The notes below the pieces were generated by a model. It did no database searches. It was not told the origin of the DNA and saw only the letters and a list, made by a program, of their open reading frames with translations. From Paremcibacter congregatus (GTDB lineage Bacteria; Pseudomonadota; Alphaproteobacteria; Sphingomonadales; Emcibacteraceae), in assembly GCF_006385135.1 (NCBI RefSeq), contig NZ_CP041025.1:2077501-2141500 (forward strand): 64,000 bases of DNA, read 5' to 3'. Shown piece by piece: positions 29,806 through 38,296 of the stretch (position 1 is the stretch's first letter; each line of letters starts with the position of its first letter). A program made the position numbers and the translations under genes.

Positions 29806-30093
29806 CTATTCAATCACTTTGGGCACACTGAAAAAGCCGTGGGCGGCTTTGGGCGCATTGGCGAGAATTTTGTCGCGATAGCCGCCATCGGTGACCTTGT
29901 CGGTCCGCCAGGGCAGAGACATATCAACCGCACTTGTCATGGGTTGGACGCCGTCCGTATTCACTTCCGATAATTGCTCAATCCAGTCGAGGATATTGTT
30001 CAACTCCCCCGCCAGGGGTTCCAGCTCGTCTTCCTTGACCGCAATCCGGGCCAAATTCGCGATTTTCGCGACGGTTGCTTTATCTACAGACAT
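29806..30093 (-). CDS. gatC: Asp-tRNA(Asn)/Glu-tRNA(Gln) amidotransferase subunit C
   Basis: Small 95-aa stabilising subunit of GatCAB. It begins MSVDKATVAKIANLARIAV and contains LNNILDWIEQLSEVNTDGV and MSLPWRTDKV, the standard GatC landmarks. The frame is open upstream to 30186, but the ATG at 30093 gives the family length and has GGAAAG ahead of it. It is the first gene of the operon. Confidence 0.95.
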   Translation of the reverse strand: MSVDKATVAKIANLARIAVKEDELEPLAGELNNILDWIEQLSEVNTDGVQPMTSAVDMSLPWRTDKVTDGGYRDKILANAPKAAHGFFSVPKVIE

Positions 30094-30358
30094 ATCATTC
30101 CGCTCTTTCCTGCTCTGTTCTTTCAAGAGATAATAATTCAGAGAAACTTTACGGCGGAAATTAACACCGCACCCCGCCTTCTGCAAGTGTTATGACAGTC
30201 TGTTTTAAAGGAAATACGGAAAAGTCATAAAGTGCTGCAAACAGGACCTTCCATGCAAATCATCCTGAATGTGCTACTTAACCCCATATACAAACAGGCG
30301 GCCGAATTATCTCCGGTCGCCTGAAAATCGAATAGATATTTGATATGAAGCATGCGTC
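30094..30358. other. Intergenic region between gatC and the first DUF1194 gene
   Basis: This 265-base region should hold the gatCAB promoter. It also contains the hairpin listed at 30295-30323. No small gene or RNA is recognised. Confidence 0.4.
30295..30323 (-). terminator. Probable terminator of DUF1194/PEP-CTERM gene 1
   Basis: CAGGCGGCCG pairs with CGGTCGCCTG (one G-T pair) around an AT-rich loop, and TTTGTAT follows on the minus strand. It lies 36 bases after the stop. The T tract is imperfect. Confidence 0.6.
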
Positions 30359-31117
30359 CTAGGCAAAATGCTTTCTACGCCGTGCCATCACCCCTGCTAA
30401 AACAAGCCCAAATCCGAGAAGACCAAGCGTCCCTGGCTCAGGGACCCTTCTAATCTCACGCTCCAGTTTATTCTGAATAGCGGCGGCAAAGGTGCTAAAA
30501 CCAGTTGCATGCAAATGAAAGGCGTTTGTCCCCCCAACAACATTAGCCTGATACCAAGCCTGCAAGCCAGCTACATTCCCAATCGTCAAACCGTTAATCG
30601 CATCGATCCCACTGGCAAGCGCCGCATCTCTGGCATTACTTGTGTTGGCGCCATCATTTTGTATACCGTCACCAGAAACATCAATCACTAACCGGGTGCC
30701 CTCAAAACCATTATTGGCAAACAGGGGAGCGCCGAAATTAATTGCAGAACCCGGAGCCGTACTCCCCCCAAAAGCCCGTACGGTACCCGCAATTGCATTC
30801 CCGAAAGCATTCATTTCCGCAGCCGTCGTTAATTGCGTCCAGCCCAGTGAAATTGCCTGTTGTGCTGCTCCGGACCATTGTATCAATTGCACAGCGATTG
30901 ACCCCAAGGCCCCCGAAGCAACAGCGCTTTGAACCGCCGCACTCTGGAATGCATCCCGGTAGCCGTTCATTTGAAGCGTATATTCACCGGCATCAACAGA
31001 ACCAGACACGTCGATCAGAAGCTGAAGTTCCAGATCGACGGGGACGGCCATTGAAGAATTTGAACTAAACCCCAAAAAGAACACACTGACGACAGTCATC
31101 ATTAGTTTCTTTAACAT
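30359..31117 (-). CDS. DUF1194 (vWA-like) protein with PEP-CTERM sorting signal, copy 1
   Basis: Secreted 252-aa protein. A signal peptide (residues 1-24, SSMA-VP) leads into a DUF1194 von Willebrand A-like domain with the metal-site motif LLIDVSGSVD, the threonine loop GGSTAPGSAINFG and VIDVSGDGIQNDG. The C-terminus is a PEP-CTERM signal: VPEPGTLGLLG, a hydrophobic stretch, then RRRK. Such proteins are sorted by exosortase, usually in exopolysaccharide-producing bacteria. It is a close paralogue of the next gene upstream and shares its sigma-54-type promoter layout. No exosortase gene is in the window. Confidence 0.92.
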   Translation of the reverse strand: MLKKLMMTVVSVFFLGFSSNSSMAVPVDLELQLLIDVSGSVDAGEYTLQMNGYRDAFQSAAVQSAVASGALGSIAVQLIQWSGAAQQAISLGWTQLTTAAEMNAFGNAIAGTVRAFGGSTAPGSAINFGAPLFANNGFEGTRLVIDVSGDGIQNDGANTSNARDAALASGIDAINGLTIGNVAGLQAWYQANVVGGTNAFHLHATGFSTFAAAIQNKLEREIRRVPEPGTLGLLGFGLVLAGVMARRRKHFA

Positions 31118-31210
31118 GTTTTATTCCTCGTTTTGTTTTATCCTATATAAGTAATCGCAAACTTTACAAAAACTCATCAAGCAAAACTCAACAAACAACA
31201 TGCTTTTCCT

Positions 31211-31226
31211 TGCATAAATCATGCCA
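31211..31226 (-). promoter_or_regulatory. Sigma-54-type -24/-12 promoter of DUF1194 copy 1
   Basis: On the minus strand TGGCATGATTTATGCA has the invariant GG and GC with the required 10-base spacing, with two deviations from TGGCACGNNNNTTGCW. It lies 93 bases before the ATG. The same arrangement stands before copy 2. Confidence 0.65.
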
Positions 31227-31308
31227 AAACAACCCCGTGCCGTAAGCGATTGTATTTACATGAATTTATTAAAAACGACTATATTCCGGCAAGAAACCTG
31301 ATTATAAA

Positions 31309-31333
31309 CTGTAAAGAATCTTGACACTTTAGC
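31309..31333 (-). promoter_or_regulatory. Conserved upstream box of DUF1194 copy 1
   Basis: Plus-strand pattern TGTAAA-N6-TGACA followed by CTTTAGC. The central 17 bases form a near-perfect palindrome (TGTAAAGAATCTTGACA). It lies about 83 bases beyond the -24 element, a normal position for a sigma-54 activator site. The same box occurs 84 bases from the promoter of copy 2. Confidence 0.7.
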
Positions 31334-31402
31334 CGTACAAAAAGCCTGAATTTTACATTTAATATTATTCTTATATTCTTATTAAGCGCCTGCAAAAATT
31401 AT

Positions 31403-31433
31403 AGAACCGGCCAGAAGATTTCTGACCGGTTCT
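31403..31433 (-). terminator. Probable terminator of DUF1194/PEP-CTERM gene 2
   Basis: AGAACCGGYCAGAA-type arms pair around a short loop (one mismatch), followed on the minus strand by ATAATTTTTG. It lies 22 bases after the stop of copy 2. Confidence 0.65.
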
Positions 31434-31454
31434 GTTTCTGTCCAGACAATCGTA

Positions 31455-32216
31455 CTATGGCAATTGCCGGCGCCGTCGGGTCGCCGCCATCCCCATCATG
31501 ACCAGGCCGATTCCCATCAAACCCAGTGCGCCAGGTGCCGGCACACCAGTAATATCACGCTCCAATTTGGTTTTCACCGCACCGGCAAATGTAGCAAAGT
31601 CAGTTGCATGCATTTGGAAAGCACCGGCCCCGCCCACGACATTAGCCTGATACCAGGCTTGCAGCCCCGGCACATCACCAATGGTCAGGCCATTAATCTG
31701 ATCAATACCGTTGGCAAGGGCATTGTCCCTGGCGATCATGGTATCCGTGCCTGAATTCTGGATGCCGTCACCTGAAACATCCATTACTTTCTTTGTTCCT
31801 TCGAACCCATTGCCAAAGAACTCCGGCAAGCCAAAGGTAATCGCCGACCCTGGTGCGGTTGAACCGGCAAATATGCGGGCCGTCGCCGCGATGGCGTTAC
31901 CAAAGGCGTTCATTTCCGCAGCTGTCGTCAATTGCGTCCAGCCCAGTGAAACAAACTGCTCCGCAGCACCGGACCATTGGATTAATTGCACCGCAATGGT
32001 CCCAAGAACACCATTGGCAACTGCGTTTTGAACCGCCGCACTCTGAAATGCATCCCGATAGCCATTCATTTGCAGGGTAAATTCGCTGGCGTCAATGGAA
32101 CCGGACACATCAACAAGTAGCTGAAGCTCCACATCAACCGGCACCGCCAGGGCGGTATTTGAACCAAATCCCATCATCAGCACCCCAACCAGGGTCATAA
32201 GTTTTTTCTTAAACAT
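31455..32216 (-). CDS. DUF1194 (vWA-like) protein with PEP-CTERM-like sorting signal, copy 2
   Basis: Secreted 253-aa paralogue of the neighbouring gene. A signal peptide ends at TALA-VP, the vWA-like domain begins LLVDVSGSID and retains AGSTAPGSAITFG and VMDVSGDGIQNSG. The C-terminal signal reads VPAPGALGLMG with a hydrophobic helix and RRRR, so alanine replaces glutamate in the PEP box, a common variant. Long identical segments with copy 1 show tandem duplication. Its promoter has a perfect sigma-54 consensus. The partner exosortase and polysaccharide genes are elsewhere. Confidence 0.92.
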   Translation of the reverse strand: MFKKKLMTLVGVLMMGFGSNTALAVPVDVELQLLVDVSGSIDASEFTLQMNGYRDAFQSAAVQNAVANGVLGTIAVQLIQWSGAAEQFVSLGWTQLTTAAEMNAFGNAIAATARIFAGSTAPGSAITFGLPEFFGNGFEGTKKVMDVSGDGIQNSGTDTMIARDNALANGIDQINGLTIGDVPGLQAWYQANVVGGAGAFQMHATDFATFAGAVKTKLERDITGVPAPGALGLMGIGLVMMGMAATRRRRQLP

Positions 32217-32298
32217 CTTTCATTCCTCATATCATTTGTTGATCGCAAAAATATTGCTCTATATACAACTTATACGCGAAACTATCAATTTACACTAA

Positions 32299-32314
32299 AG
32301 CAATAATCGTGCCA
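32299..32314 (-). promoter_or_regulatory. Sigma-54-type -24/-12 promoter of DUF1194 copy 2
   Basis: On the minus strand TGGCACGATTATTGCT matches the sigma-54 consensus TGGCACGNNNNTTGCW at every defined position. It is 82 bases before the ATG. Confidence 0.8.
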
Positions 32315-32397
32315 GATTCAAAAAGACGAGATTTAACAATTATTTTCAATTGCTTGGGAAAAAAGTCGGGAATACCGGGAAAAGATCAGACAAGAAA

Positions 32398-32423
32398 CTG
32401 TAAAAAATACTGACACTTTTAGC
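32398..32423 (-). promoter_or_regulatory. Conserved upstream box of DUF1194 copy 2
   Basis: TGTAAA-N6-TGACA followed by CTTTTAGC, matching the box of copy 1. Both are preceded by CAAGAAAC. It starts 84 bases beyond the -24 element, against 83 at copy 1. The likely role is a binding site for a sigma-54 activator. Confidence 0.7.
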
Positions 32424-32488
32424 ATGTTTTTATGTATTTTTTTACACTTTTTAGGATACTTAAAAAATTATAAGTAACGGCAGAAATT

Positions 32489-32517
32489 AAAAAAGCCGGC
32501 CCAGTGGCCAGCCTTTT
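32489..32517 (-). terminator. Terminator of the Lrp-family gene
   Basis: The stem formed by AAAAGGCTGGCC and GGCCGGCTTTT around ACTG, followed by T on the minus strand. It lies about 43 bases after the lrp-type stop. Confidence 0.7.
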
Positions 32518-32559
32518 AGATGCATTCTTAAAAATGTAGGGGGAGATTTTACTTCTAAT

Positions 32560-33045
32560 TCAATCCACAAGTTTATCCAGGGCGTAACCCTTAAAACTCT
32601 TACTGGTTGCCAGCGCCACGTGACTGCTGATATTGGCAACGCCTTCCATACTTTCAATAAGCTTGTCATTCAGTTCCAGATACCGGTCCATATCCGGACA
32701 AACGATGCGTAGAAAATAATCAAAATTGCCGCTCACTGTAAAGCACTCCACAATTTCAGGGAATTCATTGATCACCTTCTCAAATGTCTTGAAATTGGCA
32801 TTGGTATGATCATGTAAGCTTACCGTCAAAAGCACCGTTACCGTACGACATATTTTATTGAGATTGATCACTGCCATGTAGGATTCAAGGTATCCTTCAT
32901 CTTCGAGTCGCCTGACCCGCTGCAGACAGGAGCTTGGTGAAAGATTCACCTTGCTTGATAATTCATGATTGGTAATTCGCGCATCATTTTGTAAAATCGA
33001 AAGAATATTCAAATCAATACGATCTATGGCACGTTTTTTCGTCAT
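32560..33045 (-). CDS. Lrp/AsnC family regulator, probably of arginine/ornithine catabolism
   Basis: Feast/famine-type regulator of 161 aa. The helix-turn-helix (residues 8-60) includes LDRIDLNILSILQNDARITN-type spacing and SPSSCLQRVRRLEDEGYL, and a RAM ligand-binding domain follows with VLLTVSLHDH and ECFTVSGNFDYFLRIVCPD. It is divergent from arginase and ornithine aminotransferase across 191 bases holding a 15-bp palindrome, so it likely controls them in response to arginine or ornithine. The ligand is inferred from context only. Confidence 0.92.
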   Translation of the reverse strand: MTKKRAIDRIDLNILSILQNDARITNHELSSKVNLSPSSCLQRVRRLEDEGYLESYMAVINLNKICRTVTVLLTVSLHDHTNANFKTFEKVINEFPEIVECFTVSGNFDYFLRIVCPDMDRYLELNDKLIESMEGVANISSHVALATSKSFKGYALDKLVD

Positions 33046-33129
33046 TTACACTTCCTCCGAGATAGTAGCCTTGTCAAAACACATTGTTTTCTAACAATTT
33101 AAAACATTCTATCACATTACTTCAGCTTC

Positions 33130-33144
33130 CCGAATAATATTCGG
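33130..33144. promoter_or_regulatory. Palindromic operator candidate between lrp-type gene and rocF
   Basis: CCGAATA-A-TATTCGG is a perfect 7+1+7 inverted repeat, 93 bases before the arginase ATG and 85 before the regulator ATG. Lrp-family regulators bind about 15-bp palindromes of this kind. Confidence 0.6.
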
Positions 33145-33236
33145 CGCATATGAAAAAATTGATATTTCATTTTCCGCTTTCCATGTCAAACTAATAGAAT
33201 AGTACCCATTTTAGGCGATAGAAGGTTTTTTATTTC

Positions 33237-34172
33237 ATGAGCAAGAATATTTCTCTTATTGGTGTCCCCAGTGACATTGGCGCAAGTGACCGCGGTGCAT
33301 GCATGGGCCCCGAGGCGTTACGGGTCGCGGGCCTTGCCGAGGAACTTATGGACCTTGGATTCGCGGTCAAGGACACCGGCAACCTCTATGGCCCAAAAAA
33401 TCCGGAAAATCCGCCTGAAAACGGTTACCGCCACCTGAAAGAAAATGTCATCTGGAGCAAGAATATTCAGGAAGCCGTCTTTAGCGAAATACATGACGGC
33501 AACCTGCCCATCACGCTTGGCGGGGATCATGCCATGTCGATCGGCTCCATTGCCGCCATCGCCCGTCATTGCGCCGATCAAAAGAAAAAACTGTGTGTGA
33601 TCTGGATTGACGCCCATGCAGATTTCAACACCTGTGACACCAGCCCGTCCGGCAACATCCACGGCATGCCCGTTGCGGTCGCCGCCGGGTATGGACCGAA
33701 AGAACTGCTGGCCATCGGGCACAAGGTTCCCATGGTGGACGCCCCTGATATCTATCAGGTCGGTATTCGTTCCGTTGACAAGCATGAAAAAGAACTGGTG
33801 GTGGAAGCTGGTGTGGTTGTGTATGACATGCGCTGCATCGACGAAATCGGCATGCGCGAAACCATGCACCAGATCCTGAAAGAAGTAGAAGAAAAAGACG
33901 CCTGCCTGCATGTCAGTTTTGACGTGGACAGCCTCGACCCCACAATTGCCCCCGGCGTTGCCACCACAATTCCCGGTGGCCTGACGTATCGTGAAGCCCA
34001 GTTGTGCATGGAAATGATTCACGATTCAGGTCGCATGATCTCTCTCGATATTATGGAAATCAACCCGGCGCTTGATAAACAAAATGGAACGGCAAAACTC
34101 GCCGTAGACCTGACCACCAGTCTGTTTGGTCGCCAGATCTTCCAGCCCAACCGCCATAACCGGAAAAAATAA
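33237..34172 (+). CDS. rocF: Arginase
   Basis: Hydrolyses arginine to ornithine and urea with a binuclear manganese centre. The 311-aa product has the three metal motifs: [33 protein letters not shown] and SFDVDSLDP. The opening [25 protein letters not shown] is also typical. It is followed by ornithine aminotransferase after 5 bases, giving a two-step path from arginine to glutamate semialdehyde. Transcription is probably governed by the divergent Lrp-type gene. Confidence 0.96.
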   Translation: MSKNISLIGVPSDIGASDRGACMGPEALRVAGLAEELMDLGFAVKDTGNLYGPKNPENPPENGYRHLKENVIWSKNIQEAVFSEIHDGNLPITLGGDHAMSIGSIAAIARHCADQKKKLCVIWIDAHADFNTCDTSPSGNIHGMPVAVAAGYGPKELLAIGHKVPMVDAPDIYQVGIRSVDKHEKELVVEAGVVVYDMRCIDEIGMRETMHQILKEVEEKDACLHVSFDVDSLDPTIAPGVATTIPGGLTYREAQLCMEMIHDSGRMISLDIMEINPALDKQNGTAKLAVDLTTSLFGRQIFQPNRHNRKK

Positions 34173-34177
34173 TCCCC

Positions 34178-35383
34178 ATGCCAACACAACAGCAGATCAT
34201 TGATCAGACGGATCGCCGCAGCGCCCATAATTATCATCCGTTGCCGCTTGTGTTGGAAAAAGGTGAAGGCGTTTGGGTCTGGGACACGGAGGGCACGAGA
34301 TATATGGATTGTCTCAGCGCCTATTCCGCCGTGAACCAGGGCCATCGCCACCCAAAGATCATCGCCGCCATGATCGCGCAGGCGCAAAAAATAACCCTGA
34401 CGTCCCGGGCCTTCCATAACGACAAAATGGGCCCCTTCCTCGACAAATTGTGTCAGATGACCCATATGGACCGGGCTTTGCCCATGAACACCGGAGCCGA
34501 GGCCGTTGAAACCGCAGTCAAGGCGGTTCGCAAATGGGGCTATGAAGTCAAAGGCGTCCCGGAAAACCAGGCCGAGGTCATTGTCGTTCGTGACAATTTT
34601 CATGGCCGCACCATCACCACTGTCAGCATGTCGTCCGAAGAAGAATACCGCCATCATTTCGGCCCCTTTACCCCGGGCTTCACGCTCATTGATTATAATG
34701 ACATTGATGCCCTCAAAGCCGCGATTACCCCAAACACGGTAGCTCTAATTCTGGAACCAATACAGGGGGAGGCCGGCATTATTATTCCGGATCAGGGCTA
34801 CCTCAGTAAAGCCCGCGCCATCTGCAAACGTCATAATGTATTATTTGTTCTGGATGAAATTCAGACGGGGCTAGGCCGTACCGGCAAACTGTTTTGTTTC
34901 CAGCATGAAGAGAATGCCACCCCGGATGTGCTGATTGTCGGAAAGGCCCTGAGCGGCGGGGTCTACCCCGTATCCGCCATCTTGGCCTCCAATGAGGTAA
35001 TGGATGTCTTCACCCCTGGCATCCACGGAAGTACATTTGGCGGCAACCCGCTTGGCGCCGCGATTGGCCTGGCGGCGCTTGAGGTGATCGAAGAGGAGAA
35101 ACTGCCGGAACGTTCCCGGATGCTTGGCGATTATCTGGTGCGGAAACTGCAAACCATTCAAAGCAATAAAATCGTCGACATTCGCGGTAAAGGTCTTTTT
35201 GTCGGACTGGAACTCGATCACACCCTCGGCGGAGCCCGGTCTTATTGCGAAGCTCTCATGAAAAAGGGCCTCCTCTGCAAGGAGACCCATGATCATGTTA
35301 TCCGCCTCGCCCCGCCATTGATCATTGAAAAAGACCAGATCGACTGGATGGTCGAACGTATTGCCGACGTACTAAGGGACTAA
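34178..35383 (+). CDS. rocD: Ornithine aminotransferase
   Basis: PLP enzyme that moves the delta-amino group of ornithine to 2-oxoglutarate, giving glutamate semialdehyde. The 401-aa length fits RocD. Features are [34 protein letters not shown], the PLP aspartate in [16 protein letters not shown] and the Schiff-base lysine in [18 protein letters not shown]. It begins 5 bases after rocF and converges on era with only 4 bases between stops. Acetylornithine aminotransferase is a relative, but the arginase neighbour favours RocD. Confidence 0.95.
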   Translation: MPTQQQIIDQTDRRSAHNYHPLPLVLEKGEGVWVWDTEGTRYMDCLSAYSAVNQGHRHPKIIAAMIAQAQKITLTSRAFHNDKMGPFLDKLCQMTHMDRALPMNTGAEAVETAVKAVRKWGYEVKGVPENQAEVIVVRDNFHGRTITTVSMSSEEEYRHHFGPFTPGFTLIDYNDIDALKAAITPNTVALILEPIQGEAGIIIPDQGYLSKARAICKRHNVLFVLDEIQTGLGRTGKLFCFQHEENATPDVLIVGKALSGGVYPVSAILASNEVMDVFTPGIHGSTFGGNPLGAAIGLAALEVIEEEKLPERSRMLGDYLVRKLQTIQSNKIVDIRGKGLFVGLELDHTLGGARSYCEALMKKGLLCKETHDHVIRLAPPLIIEKDQIDWMVERIADVLRD

Positions 35384-35387
35384 CGGA

Positions 35388-36290
35388 TTACTCGACCCAG
35401 TCCAGCCCCATATTCTCGTACCGTTCCTTATCATCTGACCAGTTGCGGCGCACCTTCACAAAAATGAACAGATGGACACGGCGGTCCAGCATTTCTTCCA
35501 GCTCTTCCCGCGCCTGCTTGCCGATTTCTTTCAGACTGGCTCCGCCCTTGCCAATCACGATGGCTTTCTGCGTATCCCGTTCCACATAGATAATCTGTTC
35601 GATGCGAACGCTGCCATCTTTCTTTTCCTGCCAGCTCTCGGTCTCCACCGTCGCCGCATAGGGCAGTTCTTCATGCAGCCGCAGGAAAAACTTCTCCCGC
35701 GTCACTTCCGCCGCCAACATACGTTCGGTAATGTCAGTCATCTGATCTTCAGGATAGAGCCAAGGCCCCTTAGGCAAGCGCGTGGCAATCACCTCCATCA
35801 GATCGTCAAGACCATCCCCCTTCAGGGCGGAAATCATCATGGTGTCTGTGAAATCGCCCATCTCGTTCAGTTCCTGTGTCAATCCCAGCAACTTATCCCG
35901 ACGCAGACCATCAATTTTATTAAGCGCCAGAATGGCCTTCTGTCCAGCCTCTTTCAGGCTCGCAATAATGCGCTTGGTATTTTCATCTATCTTGCGGGCG
36001 GCATCCACCAGCAGCACGACGGCATCGGCATCACTGGCGCCGGCCCAGGCCGCAGAAACCATGGCCCGCTCCAAACGTTTCTTGGGCTCGAAGATTCCCG
36101 GCGTATCGACAAAAATCATCTGACTTTCCTTATGCAGGGCAATGCCGACAAATCGCGTCCGCGTTGTCTGCACTTTATGCGTCACAATGGAAATTTTGCT
36201 GCCGACCAGGGAATTAATCAGGGTCGATTTTCCGGCATTTGGGGCACCAATCAAGGCGACAAAACCGCAACGGCTTTTACTCTCATTCAT
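35388..36290 (-). CDS. era: GTPase Era
   Basis: Essential GTPase for 16S rRNA maturation and 30S assembly. The 300-aa product has G1 GAPNAGKST, G3 DTPG in FVDTPGIFEPKK, G4 NKID and a C-terminal KH domain with VIGKGGASLKEIGKQAR. It is downstream of rnc by 27 bases in the lepB-rnc-era operon. The recO gene that often follows era is absent, replaced by convergent rocD. Confidence 0.97.
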   Translation of the reverse strand: MNESKSRCGFVALIGAPNAGKSTLINSLVGSKISIVTHKVQTTRTRFVGIALHKESQMIFVDTPGIFEPKKRLERAMVSAAWAGASDADAVVLLVDAARKIDENTKRIIASLKEAGQKAILALNKIDGLRRDKLLGLTQELNEMGDFTDTMMISALKGDGLDDLMEVIATRLPKGPWLYPEDQMTDITERMLAAEVTREKFFLRLHEELPYAATVETESWQEKKDGSVRIEQIIYVERDTQKAIVIGKGGASLKEIGKQAREELEEMLDRRVHLFIFVKVRRNWSDDKERYENMGLDWVE

Positions 36291-36317
36291 GTGTAAATCA
36301 CTTCACTCTTGGGTGGC

Positions 36318-37010
36318 TCAGCTTTCCAGCCGGCGTAATAATTTAGCAGCTGCATCCTGCTCTGCTTCGCGTTTCGATGTGCCCTTGCCGACTTCCGGCT
36401 CCCAGTCCTTTACCCTGACTTCGATGGTAAAGAAGGGCGCATGGGCGGGACCGGTTCGGTCAGTCATTACATATTTAGGCGTCTGCATCTGACGTCCCTG
36501 CACCCATTCCTGAAGCCGGGTCTTGGCGTCTCTCTGGGCGATGGCGTCCTGATCAATATAACGTGTCCAGAATTTCCGGACAAGCTTTTGCGCGTTAAGA
36601 TAACCGCCATCCTGATTCACGGCCCCGATCACCGCCTCACAGACGTCTGCCAAAATAGAGGATTTTTTCAACCCACCATTATCTTCGGCGCTTTTCGCCA
36701 TATGAATGAAATCGGGCAATTTCATATCGCGCGCGACTTCGGCCAGCGCTTCTTTTCGCACCATGTTGGTATGACGACTGGCCAGCCCCCCCTCATCAAG
36801 GGACGGATAATAATCATGCAGCCACTCGGCAATCACCAATCCCAGAACCCGATCACCAACAAATTCCAGTCGCTGGTAATGCTTGCCGCCTTCCAGGCTT
36901 GGGTGGGTCAGTGCCTCACGCAGTAACGCATCATTCGTGAATTCATACTCCAGGATGTCATATAGCCGTCCGTATTGGCCGGTCTTGCGAGGCTTCTGGT
37001 GCGATGACAT
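36318..37010 (-). CDS. rnc: Ribonuclease III
   Basis: Double-strand-specific endonuclease that processes rRNA precursors and structured mRNAs. The 230-aa product has the catalytic signature RLEFVGDRVLGLVIAEWL, the second acidic site SSILADVCEAVIGAV and a C-terminal double-stranded RNA-binding domain. The typical EFLGDAVL motif reads EFVGDRVL here, with the catalytic Glu and Asp kept. Its ATG overlaps the lepB stop by one base (TAATG). Confidence 0.96.
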   Translation of the reverse strand: MSSHQKPRKTGQYGRLYDILEYEFTNDALLREALTHPSLEGGKHYQRLEFVGDRVLGLVIAEWLHDYYPSLDEGGLASRHTNMVRKEALAEVARDMKLPDFIHMAKSAEDNGGLKKSSILADVCEAVIGAVNQDGGYLNAQKLVRKFWTRYIDQDAIAQRDAKTRLQEWVQGRQMQTPKYVMTDRTGPAHAPFFTIEVRVKDWEPEVGKGTSKREAEQDAAAKLLRRLES

Positions 37011-37795
37011 TATTTGATACCCGTAAAGATACGCTCACGGCGCTGTTCTGGGAACCATTTCCAGAATTCCCACAATTTGGCATTGTCATCAAAGGAAATC
37101 CAGATTACCTCGGCTCGCCCCACAATGTTTTCCTCCGGGACATAGCCCACACCTTCACTACGTTTCCAGCGGCTGTCCTGAGAATTGTCCCGGTTATCGC
37201 CCATGGCGAAATAATGCCCTTCCGGCACTTTGAATACCGGCGTATCATCGCCGTAGCCGCCAACATTCCAGCGCTCGTCCAACGTCATGTAAGACCGGCC
37301 ACTGGGCAGCGTTTCCTTATATTTCGGATAAGTTTCTTCCCGGCCCATTTCATTGATAACCTTAAAGTCGCCTACCCGTTCCCGCGGCACAATTTTGCCG
37401 TTGAGGTAAAGACGGCTTTTCTTCATCTGAATGGTATCCCCGGGCAGGCCCACTATACGTTTGATATAATAAATATCCGGGTCGCGCGGCAGACGAAAAA
37501 CCACCACATCACCGCGTTCGACCGGACTTGAAAATATCCGGCCGGAAAAAATCTCTGGACTCCAGGGTAAAGAATGGTGGCTATAGCCATAGGACATTTT
37601 AGACACCAGCAGGTAATCGCCCACCAGCAGGTTATCCATCATTGACTTGGATGGAATCTTAAACGGCTGAAAAAAGAAGCTCCTGAAGATCATGGCAATT
37701 ACCAACGCCCAGATCAGAACACTGAGCCAGCCTTCTTCTTTCTTTTCCTTTTCAACCGCCTTGCTGACGACGTCTTCGCTTTTGATATCAGACAT
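37010..37795 (-). CDS. lepB: Signal peptidase I
   Basis: Inner-membrane protease that removes signal peptides from exported proteins. The 261-aa product has one N-terminal membrane segment (about residues 24-42), the nucleophile in IPSKSMMDNLLVGDYLLVSK and the general-base lysine in YYIKRIVGLPGD. GHYFAMGDNRDNSQDSR is the conserved box E. It heads lepB-rnc-era, 83 bases downstream of acpS. Confidence 0.96.
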   Translation of the reverse strand: MSDIKSEDVVSKAVEKEKKEEGWLSVLIWALVIAMIFRSFFFQPFKIPSKSMMDNLLVGDYLLVSKMSYGYSHHSLPWSPEIFSGRIFSSPVERGDVVVFRLPRDPDIYYIKRIVGLPGDTIQMKKSRLYLNGKIVPRERVGDFKVINEMGREETYPKYKETLPSGRSYMTLDERWNVGGYGDDTPVFKVPEGHYFAMGDNRDNSQDSRWKRSEGVGYVPEENIVGRAEVIWISFDDNAKLWEFWKWFPEQRRERIFTGIK

Positions 37796-37878
37796 ATATT
37801 CCGTTCGCTATTCCATAAACCAAAAATGGTATTTGATGTTCGTTCCCATAAATAGGGCAATTTGTATATATTCGCAAC

Positions 37879-38295
37879 CTAGAGCGCGCTTTTATGCGCC
37901 GGCAGTGCTGTAATCAGGACAACCGCCTGGGCCCAGGGGTGGTCATCGGTCATGGTCAGGTCAAGTTGCGCCACCATACCGTCGGGGGTCATGTCCTGTA
38001 ATCTCTTCAGGGCTCCGCCGGTTAATCGCAAAGAAGGCTTGCCATGTTCATCCCGCACTACCCCGACATCTGTCCAGAATACCCCTTGAGCAAATCCCGT
38101 GCCCAATGCCTTGGCGCAGGCCTCTTTCGCGGCGAACCGCTTGGCATAATTAGACGTCCGAACGGCCTTGCCATCACAATAGGCCTGTTCAACTTCAGTG
38201 AATATCCGGTTGACAAAACGGTCGCCATAACGGTTGAGAGAACGCTCGATACGTTCAATATTAACCAGATCGTTGCCAAGCCCAATCACCTGCAT
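37879..38295 (-). CDS. acpS: Holo-[acyl-carrier-protein] synthase
   Basis: Attaches 4'-phosphopantetheine from CoA to acyl carrier proteins. The 138-aa protein opens IGLGNDLVNIERIERSL with the magnesium-binding Asp, and has the second signature KRFAAKEACAKALGTGF. The gene begins one base after the pdxJ stop. It should also activate the dedicated acyl carrier protein of the sphingolipid locus at 60 kb, though that link is inference. Confidence 0.96.
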   Translation of the reverse strand: MQVIGLGNDLVNIERIERSLNRYGDRFVNRIFTEVEQAYCDGKAVRTSNYAKRFAAKEACAKALGTGFAQGVFWTDVGVVRDEHGKPSLRLTGGALKRLQDMTPDGMVAQLDLTMTDDHPWAQAVVLITALPAHKSAL

Positions 38296-38296
38296 G

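Larger units (their letters stand above)
31118..31454. other. Promoter region between the two DUF1194 genes
   Basis: This 337-base AT-rich gap contains, for the minus strand, the terminator of copy 2 and the upstream box and sigma-54-type promoter of copy 1, all listed separately. No gene is seen. Confidence 0.6.
32217..32559. other. Promoter region between DUF1194 copy 2 and the Lrp gene
   Basis: This 343-base AT-rich region holds the sigma-54-type promoter and upstream box of copy 2 and the Lrp-gene terminator, listed separately. No gene is seen. Confidence 0.6.
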
